From the NCBI GenBank assembly GCA_034190875.2, contig CM067353.1, positions 37,594,642 to 37,658,641 on the forward strand: DNA of 64,000 nucleotides. The letters are read 5' to 3'. Positions 1 through 11,399 of this stretch are shown here, piece by piece. Numbering within the stretch: position 1 is the first letter of the stretch; the number at the start of each line of letters is the position of its first letter. The DNA is from Urechis unicinctus. Its lineage: Eukaryota; Annelida; Polychaeta; Xenopneusta; Urechidae. A model generated the notes under the pieces. That model was not told the origin of the DNA. It searched no databases and saw nothing but the letters and a program-made list of their open reading frames with translations. A program made the position numbers and the translations under genes.

Positions 1-720
1 ACCGCAGCTAAACTAACCATCGCCATAAGGGATTGGCTTCATCGTTCGTGTACTTCAGCGTTGACGGGATTTATTGTATAATATGCCACGAAATCAATGT
101 GGCTTATGAGACAGTGAACCACGAATTGTCCGATCGCGAATTGTCCAATAACTCGACATTTTAAGAGGCAGTTGACTAAAAGGGAAATCCAATCTATCAA
201 TTGAATAATACACATAGGGGCAATTTGTGGTCTTTACAGCAACCACGGTGATATGTAGCGCCATGAATTTTTGACACTAAATGGTAATTTATTGCTTAAG
301 TTTATGCAACGTTTATGTATCCAGGTCATTCATAAGCAGGACCTGTCAGCCGACGGACAGGTTCGTGTTGAGAATCAGACTTTAATAATATATCATGCAT
401 ATGTGATCCGCGATTAATGTTGATCGAATGTGATTTAAAAGTCTACAATAACAGGTATGCCCTGAACTCACGGGTTTAGGCGAATTGCAATTACTTTGAT
501 CTCTGCTCGAACATACATGGAATGCCATTTATTTCGATGAAGCTATATGACCTGTAAGCAAAATAAAGTGAATCACTATTGGCTTCCGTCTTTAGGCGCT
601 ACGCATTGAACTGGAGAGATACGAACCGAACATGGTTAACATTGTCTGACTTCTACTGATTGTAGCGATGGTTTATTCCAGGTGCATTTCTAGAGTCATA
701 ATTTCTAATTTAATCAATAC
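1..720 (-). repeat. Repeat B, copy 1 (inverted, cut by window start)
   Basis: Positions about 20-720 align in the same direction with about 39940-40480, which is itself an inverted copy of the fuller B copy at 54960-57470. Shared words include GTGTTGAGAATC near 370 and 40120, GTTGATCGAATGTGATTT near 420 and 40178, TACATGGAATGCCATTTA near 510 and 40280, and ACTGGAGAGATA near 610 and 40378. Similarity fades after about 720. No coding frame is evident. The copy continues beyond the left edge of the window, so its true end is unknown. Confidence 0.75.
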
Positions 721-1879
721 TGGTTAATTAATATGTTACTTAGATAAGAACAGTGTATTCTCAAGGTAAACAAGAGCGCCTCAAACGTTTGTTGATCAAA
801 CTTATTGAGATTACAACGGCAATGTTTGGTAGGTTTGTCGATGTTTCCTAAGGCAGAGGATGCTCAATGCGCTTAAAGCGGGCGATACACAAATAGCCTA
901 CCCGAAAAAACCTCATGCCATAAAATAATTAACTCTAATATCCAAAGCATCCTTCATCATCAAGTGTTGAAAATAACAACGAAGTGAAACATAAACACCG
1001 TGACAGTAACGTTATGATAAATGTGCCACTGTCAAAATATAACTAGGCAATTATGCAGAGGACTGGTCAGTGCGCATAATTTCCACCAATTTTTATTACC
1101 TCGAGATCATTTTCAGAAATGATGAGGCATTATATTCAAGCGATTGTTAAGTGAACTATTACGGAGTAAAACATCATTTAACATCCATCGGCCATACTCA
1201 TAAATACTTGGAAACAGGAAAATGCGGTCCTAGCACACATTCACGCGTGTACATATTCGCGGGCACGTGCGTCAATGTGCTTTCTTAATACAGCTTTATG
1301 CATGGATGATGTATATGTTAAACACTAATCCCGATCGTTCTAGCTATATTGGCTTCAATTGATGATTTAATGCCAAAATATCCTGCAACAATGTTCTGGG
1401 CAATTCCATGGATGAAGCATATGAAGAGCTTAGTTCCAACGCCTTCGGTCACGGCATCATGAACAATAGACCAATACACCCTCTTGATGCAAATACAGAA
1501 GGCATTTGATATCCAACGATCAACAAATATCTTCAAAATGTGTGTTACTGTATAATATATCTTTTTATATATACTGCTTGACCGTAATATAGATTATCTC
1601 ATTATGCGCTGCTAATTCGAAACCCTATGCAATTAAACGTACTTATAAATACTTATGCAATAGTCAATCAAAGACAATTGTTTAATGATTGGTATCATAA
1701 AGGAATATTATGGACACATAAGCTTATATATGCTATCTAACTTTGAGAATTGGAAATAACTGCTGGCATTTTGTAAAAGGCAAGGGCAGTGAGCGTAACT
1801 CTATTTACTTAGATAACACACGTCTCAAAGGGATACAAGTATACAAAAACTCAAATCAATTATCAACGTGACAGCGAAT
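721..1879. other. Non-coding stretch between repeats B and A
   Basis: AT-rich sequence with no recognisable gene, RNA or mobile element. The longest open frame is about 72 codons and resembles nothing I know. It lies between the end of B copy 1 and the end of A1, so it may be repeat-derived sequence too diverged for me to align. Confidence 0.5.
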
Positions 1880-3860
1880 GCTACCCATCTTTACGCTAGA
1901 GGCTGCGCTTGTTGCTTCAAAGGACATCTGATCGATGACTGTCATATGCACTGTAGCTGCCCGCATTATTTATTGGGTTTGTCCAGTAACACAATAGTGC
2001 AATCAACGCGACTCTTATCGTTCAATGAATGATGTACAATTAATATATGTCCATGTCTTTGATGTCACGGCTGCTGCTGATCGGACAAATGGATTTATCA
2101 ACAAGTAATATCATGATAAAAAATCATTCGACTTTAAATGTATAAAGTCTGGGTAGGAAGTCAATTTAAACCACGACATTATGTAGGTGCAGACGGTGGA
2201 AAATATAGCATCACTTGTCTTTTGAACGTTGTTCTTCATGGTTAAACAGTATGTTGGGACTGAATAAAAGGCATAGGAGCTCCGTGTTCTTTATGTAAAG
2301 TAACAATCGTTTTCGGTTACTCTTAGTCAGCCTTATAGCTAGCTGATATGTGGCTATAAGGAGATGTGGTCAAATCATATTGAAGTGCAATGTTCAACAT
2401 CGACATCTGTGTTTTGACGTACAAACACGAAATGTTAATTTCAAGGGTTTTACTCACGCACTTTCGAAGAGCATAAAGATACGTCTTACATATAATCGAT
2501 CGCTGAAAATATGTTAACGACCCATCGATTGAGTCACCTGAGCATCGACAATTCATCATCTTTAGCTAACAATTAACTATCGAATTCAAAATTAAAATGT
2601 GAAAATCTGAACATTTGAGTCACATGCATATGCGCAATGAATTTTCGTTACTCTTGTGAGTTTGTACCAGTTCTGAAAACGAGTGATCATGTGAATTGAT
2701 GACACTATTGTTATACCATGATGAAGTATATGCAGTCTAGTGGCCAAGCTGGTCCTTTAAATATTAACAATGCTTTGCAGTGCAAGTTTTACTAGCTTTT
2801 GCGTGAAAACCAAACAGTATTTGGTCTAACAGGGCCACTTCTAACCAAGCAATAAACTATTTGACGAGTTGAATTGAGACTGGTCAAAAATGAAGCAGGT
2901 CTTTGTGTGATAATATTTTCTTATCTACGGTTCTTAGGTTATGATTCTTTCCAGTATACGACTTAACATCACGTCGAGTCCACTGAAGTCGGTCGAAAAA
3001 AGGAGAAAAATAAAGCAATGTTGGGATTTTCGACGAAAGCAGCTTGCGGTGTTTAGAATTGTACATGCATTTGTACAATTCCGCTGCAAGTAAATGTCAG
3101 ACAAATCCCGTTTGACTTGAACGATTGAAGTATTTTTGCAGCATCCAGTTGCTGCATTGTTTGAATCTGTCATTGACTCGATCGTGGAATCCATCAATAT
3201 AAGTTTGTACTATAAATCAACGCATCTTACGCAGTGCAGAGTGGGTACAGGTGCTATCTGTTTATTAACATTGGAATTTAGTCCCAAGAACAGTAAGCTA
3301 ACACATGGAAAAAATCCCATATGCCATTTGTACGGATTCAAGGTACTTATCCAAACACCATGTCTACGCTTGGCAATTTTTTTGTGAGCTGGGCCATGTG
3401 AAGGTCGATGGTTAGTTTATACCTACATAAACTATGCTAATTGGCATATCATCTAGCACGACTGCCACCGCGTGAACTTGTCCGATACATTATGGAATGG
3501 ACAACAAAGGTAAGCCTGCTCTGAAAAGGGCCTAATGTTACAACACAGCCGCATATATATCGCCGTTGTGGGTGTAAAACCTGTACTCCGTTTTGCTGGA
3601 TGCCGCGCTGGCTGCTCTAATGGGCATTTGATAGATGTGGGACGTATATAGCAGCGCGTACAGAAGCAGCGTACAATATTCATTGAAGAATTTTTTCACC
3701 AAAACCAGAGTGCTCTTTGTTGTATCTTTATATGAGAAGTAATACTATGCTATCCATCTTTGCCCGTGACGTTGATATGTTCCCTGCTTTGGTTATCGTG
3801 TACCGCGAACCTATGCACTTTACGTTTTCTCTCAAATGATTCCCGAGAAAATGTATATTT

Positions 3861-3883
3861 AATGATAATAATAATAATTTATT
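3861..3883 (-). repeat. LINE 3' tail: polyadenylation signal and (ATT)n
   Basis: On the minus strand AATAAA (complement of 3878-3883) is followed by a short (ATT)n run at 3861-3879. Short microsatellite tails of this kind are typical 3' ends of CR1-like and related LINEs. The run also marks the junction with repeat A1. Confidence 0.7.
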
Positions 3884-4320
3884 GCTTGCAACATCAACAA
3901 GTACATACATATAATTTGTGTCATATATAAACAAAAAGATGTTGACATCTTATGATGTTTGAATCCGTACAATTCAGAGTGTAAGTGCACAGAAAAACAT
4001 ATTGACATATTAGTAATTGTAAACACTCCATATCTAAAAATGGTATTGACAAAGACGGATATTGCGTGTGCCAAATATCATTTTACATTTGATGTGGTTA
4101 ATTAAACAGCAAAATAATAGAATCTTGGGAATACTGTTTTTCAACAATGCGTTTTCTTAAAATTATTTTGAAAGCAAAATACGACATATATGGTTAAATT
4201 ATATAGCAGATACCATTCCACAATTGCACGCCTTGATACATAATACTGTTAGTAGCTATTTGCGATATACATTTGGGTACATATAGTAGAAATTGTTGCC
4301 TAGTCATAACATTGTAGGTA

Positions 4321-4817
4321 TCAGGCTTTCGTTAAACATTTTGTACAATGGTTTTGGCAAAATCCTGAATTGTACTTGAACATAAATAAGAGTACACAAT
4401 ATTCATACACATTAGATAGTGGCATGATATTTAGCATCTTAAAAATAGGGCTAGAACTTGTACGTCTAAGAGACCCTGTCATTATTCTGCTGCATAATTT
4501 TTGCAACTTTAAAACTGAGTCAGTATATTTCTTGGCAGCATTTCTTCATACTTCAGTACAATAGAAGTGTATGGATAGATAAATGAATAATATATCATTT
4601 TTAACGTTGACAACTTAAACACTTTTCGTTTTAAGATCGTCCCCATACGTTGGAAACAGTACCAGTTATTGATGAATCTGTCGACATAAATTGAATCGTG
4701 CTTACTTACTTTTGCTAAGCAGTTCAGGTGTGTGCCCTCATAACATATTGAACATGTGAAACTTAATGAATGCTTTAGCACAAGAAAATTACAAATATTG
4801 CAAACGTTATGTGTCAT
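4321..4817 (-). pseudogene. LINE ORF2 remnant: PHD-like finger joined to reverse transcriptase C-terminus
   Basis: The minus-strand frame from 4817 (102 codons) begins with a zinc-finger-like pattern: C-x2-C, 12 residues, C-x2-C-x4-H-x2-C, 20 residues, C-x2-R. This is a PHD finger whose last cysteine is replaced by arginine, with the usual Trp two residues before the seventh ligand (NWYCFQ). It then passes abruptly into LSTLKMIYYSFIYPYTS, which fits the thumb region after the reverse transcriptase catalytic core (L-x-x-LYYS-x-IYPY). The match resumes in another frame at about 4510 with LQKLCSRIMTGS, SPIFKMLNIMPL and YEYCVLLFMFKYNSG, matching the typical LQKKAIRIITGS, PLFKKLNILPL and FMYKY blocks. 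One frameshift near 4510 separates the two pieces. The endonuclease and catalytic reverse transcriptase lie in an internal deletion near 4645. Confidence 0.75.
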
Positions 4818-5003
4818 TATTGACGAGGAAAAACAAATGTAAACCTATCGTAGAGAGGAGTGCTATTTAACTTACACAGCATACTAAGACAATATTTGAA
4901 AGCATATAAAATAAACGATATACATTTAAACGGGATTAAACAAAGCAAGAAAGCATTTGCGCTAGACATGACAGAGCAATTAGTCAGAGCGCGTATAAAA
5001 GAA

Positions 5004-5412
5004 TCACAGAAATATTACCAAGTTCCTTTCACCATTAATCGGCATAATTCTGGCCTGTAGGTTCTTGATCAGCAGTTGACCGTCATAAGTCCAGCAGTCA
5101 AGGATCATTCGTTCTTTCTTCAACTTCCTTGCCTGGTAGAGAAGTGAAGCTCTCTTCTGTGTGAGATCCTCACTTCTGAATATTTGTTTGCCTCTAAGCA
5201 GCTTCTTTTCTTTGAAGATTTTATTGCGGACCATGTGTGTTTAGAACTTCACAAGTATTGGCCTGGGCGATTTCCCTTCATGTTTCGTCCCAACTCTATG
5301 TGAGCGGTCAATCGCTCCACACGGTAGGTCAACCTTCAATTCGTCCATAATTAATCTGTCCACGATTTCTGGGACGTGTTCATTCTCGTTTTCCTTAATG
5401 CCAAATATTCTA
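5004..5412 (-). pseudogene. LINE ORF1 remnant, L1-type RRM (Transposase_22-like) domain
   Basis: The minus-strand frame from about 5412 reads RIFGIKENENEHVPEIV, then GAIDRSHRVG, SPRPILVKF, KKLLRGKQIFRSEDLTQ and KARASLLYQARKL-like helical sequence ending in DGQLLIKNL. This is the characteristic order of the RNA-recognition and C-terminal domains of LINE ORF1 proteins, in which a Leu-Arg-Ile-x-Gly-Ile strand opens the fold, an Arg-x-His-Arg-Val-Gly motif follows and an Ile-Ile-Val-Lys-Phe strand precedes a basic helix. In intact elements the protein coats the element's RNA. The frame is almost continuous, with one in-frame stop (TAA, complement of 5241-5243) after the ILVKF strand. The N-terminal coiled coil is missing because the copy is truncated at about 5412. 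The match is to a general family recalled by motif, not by database search. Confidence 0.8.
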
Positions 5413-8400
5413 CGAGAATTTTATAACATTTATACAGATCATTTGTGACATACATCTAACACTAAATAAAACTTCATGAGAACAAATATTCATCATAAAG
5501 TTGGGCGACTGGAAACAAAAAAAATACTGTGTATTGTAGGTGCTGTTGAACGTCGTCTATAGCATGGTAATAAATATCGCCGATAAACACGATACGGTTT
5601 GTATAACGTGAACGACCACAAATAAATCTATTTCAATGTTAAAGGATACGATGCGATGCGTCCCATGATTTGACCGCCAAATGGCTCATATTTGTTGGGC
5701 TAAACATGCTTTTGTCGATGAATGCTGCTGTCACGCATTTAAAGAAATGTCATGCATCTGACACGCTCAAAATATATGATCATTTGTCAGCCTTGTTTTA
5801 CAATCGCCTCGTAAAGGTTTTGAAATTACTTACTTCGGTATATTTTGCCCAGCATAATAAATGCAGTTTACTAATCCATCAGCATCACGCAATGATCGGA
5901 CTTCGTGGGCTATTCGTGGATTGTTTAGCCTCAAATGAATGCATAAATGTAGACAAGTTTTTATTTCTTTGCTGAACGGGTTTTAAAACTTTAACCTACA
6001 GTGTGGATATATTACTTTTACTAGCGATATTCTGTTGTGCTGCCGAGTTATGTGAACTTCATTGATTTACATTCCAAATATTTTCATGGTGATCTATCTT
6101 ATGTGCCAAGGCAGACGCGACGATGAAACAGGATTCCAGATAAGTTTCTCTATATAATCGCTGAATCACTTATCTTCTATAACCAACGGTTATATGAAGT
6201 AAAAAGGCGAATGCCATTAATATTATATTTCCTCAGTACCAAAGTCCCATTTTGGCAGCAAAAAGTATTGAGCATGCATCAATCAATCATACACCCGCTG
6301 TTGCCTCGATGTGGCATTGAACTCATTTAAGCCTCTGCAATCCCTCTTGTATAATACGTCACTCATACTGGCAGTCAGAGATCGGCAGATTATCTCTCTA
6401 ATTGAAGAGAATATCATGGTCGCTGTACATATTGCAGAAGGACAATATTAAATGTTTCAGATGCTTTCAGAAAGTTCATCAGAACAACGGATGGAAATGG
6501 AAAAGTGGTAGTCCACAAGTTGGACAACCGCGTATTCCTCCCACTGCTGCCCAGCAAAATATAGTTGTGTTACTACAATAAATGAGATGTAATGCAAATA
6601 TGATTGCTATCCCATGACCTTGTGACAAAAATGTTTAGCACATATTCAATGGCTCTAATTGTCCAGCGCAGTATTGATATGAAAACTCGCAAGACTCATA
6701 TGAACTGTATTATCGATCATTAATTAGCCTATAAAATGCCCCTATATGACCTGAGATCTTAATCAGTCATTATTTGCAGCAGAAATAGTCATGCAGCACC
6801 AAATGTTCTGCGTGTATCACGCTTGGGCTGTTCAATGATCAGATGCATATATCAACAAAAAATACTAGACGGGCACAGAACATTTGTTTACGCAAAGCCT
6901 GCTCACAAAAACACAATGATGAAATCATGTATTCCGGTCTTACAAGTGCGACAGTGTAGAAGGATAATACTGAACCTCACAGTGACATGGCCCAACATAG
7001 CAGATGTTAATATGTTATTCTAGTCAATCCCGAGAAAATATAAACAGACAAGTTGACTGTAACCAAATCTCTTTCAGCCCATTTGAATAACAGGTCATTT
7101 ACAGCAGATTAAGTCTCAAAATGAGCTTAAATTTGTGATAATACGTGACAAAGAGAAAACGGTTGCAGTGGCTTTACGCCAATGGCTGGAGGCATCTATA
7201 TCTCAACAAATGAAGGTTAAGTGGTATGGTTAAATTACGTTCACAATCAGGTAGGAAAAACAAATGTCAATGCATGATATGTAGGTGACAGCATGAGTGC
7301 TGAAATATGCAACAGACCTCTACAGAGAAGGAAGGGTACAAAACTACCATATTTTAAGATCACATTATGCCATCGATGTCAGACGTACCACGCCATGATT
7401 GATTGAAACCGCTATTACAATCCACGGGAAGACAATTGCATCCGCAAATTACATGGCCATCCTCTAATGTCATATAGGCACATGACCAACAACGAGTATT
7501 TTATGTGACTATGAATATGAGAATACATTTTTGTTTTGAGATATAGATGCCTCAAGCTATTTTGTACTTAGAACAGCATCGAATGACTTTTCTTGAATTC
7601 GTTTGCTCACAAAAGCGATTCGATTACTGTTGCGCTGTTTCTTTACCGCTCTCACGACTTGGTGATTTAAGCATTTGAACAGCCCTGTGAATACCGGCGC
7701 ATAGACGATTAACGACTGTACGAGATCAGATAAGACTAGTATAAAAGACGCCTGAAGCATGTGTTCCTTTGCTAGCCTTTGAAAGGTAGGAACATGTATT
7801 ACGGTTAAATAACTCCTAGGCTATGTATCGATCCGGAGCACACAAAGGATTTAGATGCCAACTAACATTATCCAGAAATCTGTGCAAAAGTGCCCCACAA
7901 AAATAACTATGTCACACTTAAAGAAACCATAAGATATTTCTCCTCAACTGCCTATTTGAAATGCGTGACAACTTGATTGCATAGCAGTTTTGCTAATGCA
8001 TCGTCCGATTCGTATAATCGTATGAACTTCAGCAAATGAATAGTCTTCTTGCATGAGTAAGTACACCACAAGAACAGTTAAGTATGATAATTTAGCCGAT
8101 GGTCTAAATATTTTGAATTGCAACACGCAACGGATTGTACAAAGCTATGTCAGCAAGAGCAATATTATTAAAGCAATCGCCATCGAACGGCTCGTGCGTG
8201 TAGCGATTTAGGCTTGGTAATATCATGACTGATAAGTTATCTATTGTACTCAACGTTTAATTGTACTTAACGAACTAAAAATAGGCGACGACATATTTTG
8301 AATAATTGTCTCAAAATTATTTCTATGTTAGCAAACAGGAACTCCAGTCAGAGAACTAAAACGCTGGATATTTACTGCATACAATCAATCATTCAATAAC

Positions 8401-8451
8401 CCAGTGAACACATAATCTATATCGGATAGCGCTATGATATCACAAGTACCT

Positions 8452-8488
8452 CATCCATATGAGATCACAAAATGAGTTCATATGGATG
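8452..8488. repeat. Perfect 11-bp inverted repeat (hairpin)
   Basis: CATCCATATGA at 8452-8462 is mirrored by TCATATGGATG at 8478-8488, with a 15-base loop. It lies just outside the limit of repeat A1. It is too AT-rich and has no T tract, so a terminator role cannot be argued. It may be part of a decayed transposon end or chance. Confidence 0.5.
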
Positions 8489-8489
8489 T

Positions 8490-9665
8490 CACAGCGATCT
8501 AATAAGCTTACATCACAGACTGTGTGACCACCATGATATCAGTGTAGGATCATCATGCGCGGTCTAATCATAATGTTCAGATCATGATGCATAGACAGCA
8601 CGTGGCATCCAATTAATGTTGGCTAGCATGTTGGACAATTTTGTTTTTATTCGGATTTCATTATTTTTTACAGAGAGTCATTCGATTTCAGCATTGTCTC
8701 ACACAAAGGTTAGTTCACTAAGCTATCTAAACAACTTCACTAAATATTGGATATGTTATTTAACTATTATTTTCCTTGATTCTCGTTCATTTGAAGCTTG
8801 TGTGAATACATGGGCGATATGATGATATGTTGGATGTTTTGGGCATATATTGGGTCCATGTGACATGCATAAACATTGTGTGTGTGCATGCTTGTGGCCG
8901 TCTTTGTTGTGCTAATATTCGTTATTATCTGATTCAGTACTCATATATATTTCTGCATTTTTGCATATTGTCAAAAACTTAAATTGTTTTGGTCCAACTT
9001 TTGAGAATAACATGGTGAACCTGCACTATAGCTATAACACCCCCTCATTATATCTATGCACGCACCGTCACTATTTTATTTCTGTCAACTACTGCCATTT
9101 TTACAAATAAGCATCATCTTTGCTCTTTTCAGACTGCATGCTGTTGAAATATGTCATCTGTTAGATTTATTTGTTGCTTCATTCCGCCTGCATCTGGAAC
9201 TATAAATTCGACTTACAGAAAACATGTTTAACTTTATCAACAGAACGCCAAGAGCAAGAAACAGCAATTTTCTAAGATATTGCAAAGAAGCAATCTACAA
9301 ATGTTCCTCTATATGGTAATGGTAATGATGCAGACTTTTTTAGACATGACTGTGTGAATGAAACTTCCATTTAGCCAAGTGATATTTTGACCACCCAGTC
9401 ACCAACAGTACTTCCAGGTCACAACCATATTGAAAATGTTAACGCTATTTTGAGGGCTCTTGAAGTGCATGTTACCTATCAAGTGATGATGATGAGTTTG
9501 TGTCAGAGAACACACAACAATAATGAAAAAGTCACTCGCTATGTGAGTGAGTGAGTGGGTCATTGGTTAGGATAGATGGGGATGCAGTTAGATGCTAAAT
9601 TGGTCAGATAGTGAGATAATTGTAAATGAGTACTTTGTAAATTTTTGCCACATTGATTAGTCATA
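8490..9665. other. Flank upstream of transposase remnant
   Basis: Sequence between the end of repeat A1 and the first recognisable transposase motif. From about 8620 it is T-rich on the plus strand, with short open frames (the longest about 68 codons at 8616-8822) that match nothing I know. Part of 9150-9500 could be the decayed N-terminal part or 5' untranslated region of the transposon that follows, but I see no diagnostic motif. I did not find a convincing CACT-type terminal inverted repeat. Confidence 0.4.
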
Positions 9666-10460
9666 GTGATATATTATATGTATTATCTGTTCATCGGTCT
9701 CGCTAGAGGCTTCCAAACTACACTGATGCCTCTTTTTCGGTGTGATATTCAAAAGCTCGAGCTTTCTTTCAATATTGACGGTTTGCCCATTTACAAATCA
9801 GAAAATACTTTACTTTGGCCAATACAATGCTTGATTGCATATTTTCATCCGACCAAGCCATTTACGATTCGAAAATATTATTGGTCTCATAAACCCTCCA
9901 ATTACGATTTGTTTTATCCGTTTGTACAGCTGAATTGAAGAATTTGATATAATATAGGCTTTATGTACAAGATATCGGCGAGATTCCTGTAATTGTTACA
10001 TACATTATATGTGCTGCCCCAGTGAAAAGGAACAGTGCAATATAATGACAGATACAGTTGTGATTTTTCTGAAGCTGGAGGTGATTATGATGTCAGAAGG
10101 ATGTTTCCATAACCTTATTCCTGTAGGACAAAGGAATCATTTCGCAGTTAAGCTAACAAAATTAGTCACTAAGTGTTTTCCATGACTTAAACATTGATAT
10201 GATAAGGCAGGTTCCCATTGATTTCATGCATTGCATTGATCTGGGAGTGTTAAAACGACCAGTAGTGGAAAGAAGATCCCCTGCTTTTCAGACTTTCTGC
10301 AGGACAGCAATAAGTTTAAAGCACTTGCCATCATTTTATCAAAACTTGCATTCCTTCAGATTTTAACAGAAAATCCAAAACATTTGATGAAAAGAAAAAT
10401 GGAAAGGCAACAGAGTTCCGGATCTTCCTGTTGTACTGCGACCCTATGTAATTTGAAAAG
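9666..10460 (+). pseudogene. CACTA/EnSpm-like (tnp2-related) transposase remnant
   Basis: An open frame at 9666-9938 (90 codons) contains LELSFNIDGLPIYKSENTL followed by LLWPIQCLI (residues 31-56) and KPFTIRKYYWSHKPSNYDL, the conserved block of animal EnSpm-like transposases (NIDGLPLFKSS...WPI). Further motifs of the same family follow in order: a Cys-Ala-Ala-Pro segment near 10001-10040 (usual ICDAPARA), GGDYDVRRMFP at 10077-10109, VPIDFMHCIDLGVLKRP at 10211-10261 (usual IPxDYMHxVxLGVxKxL), LPSFY near 10325 and GKATEFRIFLLYCDP at 10401-10445 (usual KATEFRxFLLYTGP). The intact protein would cut and rejoin element ends. The motifs fall in more than one frame with stops between them, so the gene is broken, although some gaps could be introns. 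The family call rests on motif order alone; the termini were not found. Confidence 0.82.
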
Positions 10461-10789
10461 ACATGACAAGTTGCATTGGTAAGTACCCCTTCCAAGTCTG
10501 CTGTTCCAACTAAGTGGGAGTGTTTATTTTATTTTTTAATTTCCAGGTATACATTATTTTTAATTAGTACATTTCAAAAAAACACGCTTTAGCTAATAGA
10601 AACAAGAACAGCGATATCGGAAACTGCCTGAAGAAATTATGTGATATATGTTTATTTATAAATATTTTTCTTAATCAGTTTGCTCTATATTGGAGATAAT
10701 TGTATTATGAAGGAAAACCGCGTGAAATTAGCTCTGGTCTTGGTAGGAACTTATGACAAAGATGATAATAATTTGAGGGAAGACAAATT

Positions 10790-11371
10790 TCAGAATTAAC
10801 TGTTGCCACCTTGAAGGCAGTGGAGGACATTCGGGGCAGCATTCAGGCGCTCTAGGAAGAAATGGTCAAGGTTAAAGTGGCCTTGGCTCAATATCTTTCA
10901 GAAAAGAAGAGACAGGATTTATTTGTTTATATATTTGTCTCTTTTAGACACCTCTGACTAACCTAAGGTTAGGCTGCAGAAGCCAAATGTGGTGAACAAC
11001 CTGCCATGTTGGTGAAATGGTGTATAATATTATAGCAATAACGACATTATACACTTATTAACTTCGATTCAAATCAGGATAGTGAACGTATCATACAACG
11101 CATCTTCCCATTTGTCTGTTGATTGAAGACCAGGCGGATGGTTGCCACTTACGGCAAAAGGTCTATTGGTGACACTGTGCGGCTCATATTAAAAGCATCG
11201 ATGACCGATCAGCTCATGACCCGGAACAAACGAAGGGGGCAAAAACAAATGAGAAAACTTCCGGAAACCTTCGAACGTTGCGTTTTATGTAAGCATAAAG
11301 AGCATTCCATTGATCAAAAATTAAACTTTGATTCTATATGTGAATCAGATGAGAGTGATTTTCAGTTTTAA
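10790..11371 (+). pseudogene. Second decayed frame beside the transposase, possibly DUF4806-like
   Basis: Downstream of the transposase motifs, about 10795-10900 reads LTVATLKAVEDIRGSIQAL and then a helical Lys/Val/Ala segment, suggesting a short coiled coil, broken by stops. An 82-codon open frame at 11123-11371 contains DTVRLILKASMTDQL and RGQKQMRKLPETF, which resembles the C-terminal part of DUF4806 proteins (a conserved helical block ending in a Gly-x-Lys segment). It ends in an acidic tail (ICESDESDFQF) at a TAA. Such proteins often lie beside, or inside the same element as, this type of transposase, which fits the position and strand. The similarity is weak and recalled from memory. An alternative is an unrelated exon-like frame or a chance open frame. 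Confidence 0.4.
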
Positions 11372-11399
11372 TGTTCTCTCATGGAGTAATGTACTTGGT

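Larger units (their letters stand above)
3861..5412 (-). mobile_element. Truncated two-ORF LINE inserted into repeat A1
   Basis: A decayed non-LTR retrotransposon read on the minus strand. In order from its 5' side it has an L1-type ORF1 RNA-binding domain (5412-5004), a PHD-like finger (4802-4646), the C-terminal tail of a reverse transcriptase (4640-4321) and an AT-rich 3' region ending in an AATAAA signal and an (ATT)n tail at 3861-3883. The endonuclease and most of the reverse transcriptase are missing, so the copy is both 5'-truncated and internally deleted. The tail lies exactly where alignment between A1 and A2 breaks (3855 against 34395), and alignment resumes near 5430 (about 34335). 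It therefore inserted after the A copies separated, or was lost from A2. PHD plus RRM architectures are known in CR1-like and related animal LINEs, but the exact clade is uncertain. Confidence 0.8.
1880..8400 (-). repeat. Repeat A, copy A1 (inverted relative to A2)
   Basis: Read on the minus strand, this region aligns colinearly with 31210-36700. Matched anchors (A1 against A2) are about 8380/31240, 8200/31370, 8040/31670, 7870/31840, 7720/31990, 7380/32160, 7190/32290, 6770/32600, 6400/33250, 6190/33500, 5500/34260, 3780/34470, 3620/34580, 2840/35560, 2540/36080, 2410/36200 and 1920/36640. The best segments are about 75% identical by eye. A LINE at 3861-5412 and a segment of about 110 bp near 7450-7560 are present here but absent from A2. 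No open frame over about 80 codons is shared by both copies, so A is non-coding or fully decayed. Its family is unknown and I see no clear terminal repeats. Confidence 0.8.

Noticed and set aside
4860-5060. 66-codon plus-strand frame with a Lys/Glu-rich helical stretch
   Set aside because: It overlaps the end of the LINE ORF1 remnant on the opposite strand and has no family I can name. It is probably an antisense shadow plus flanking sequence.
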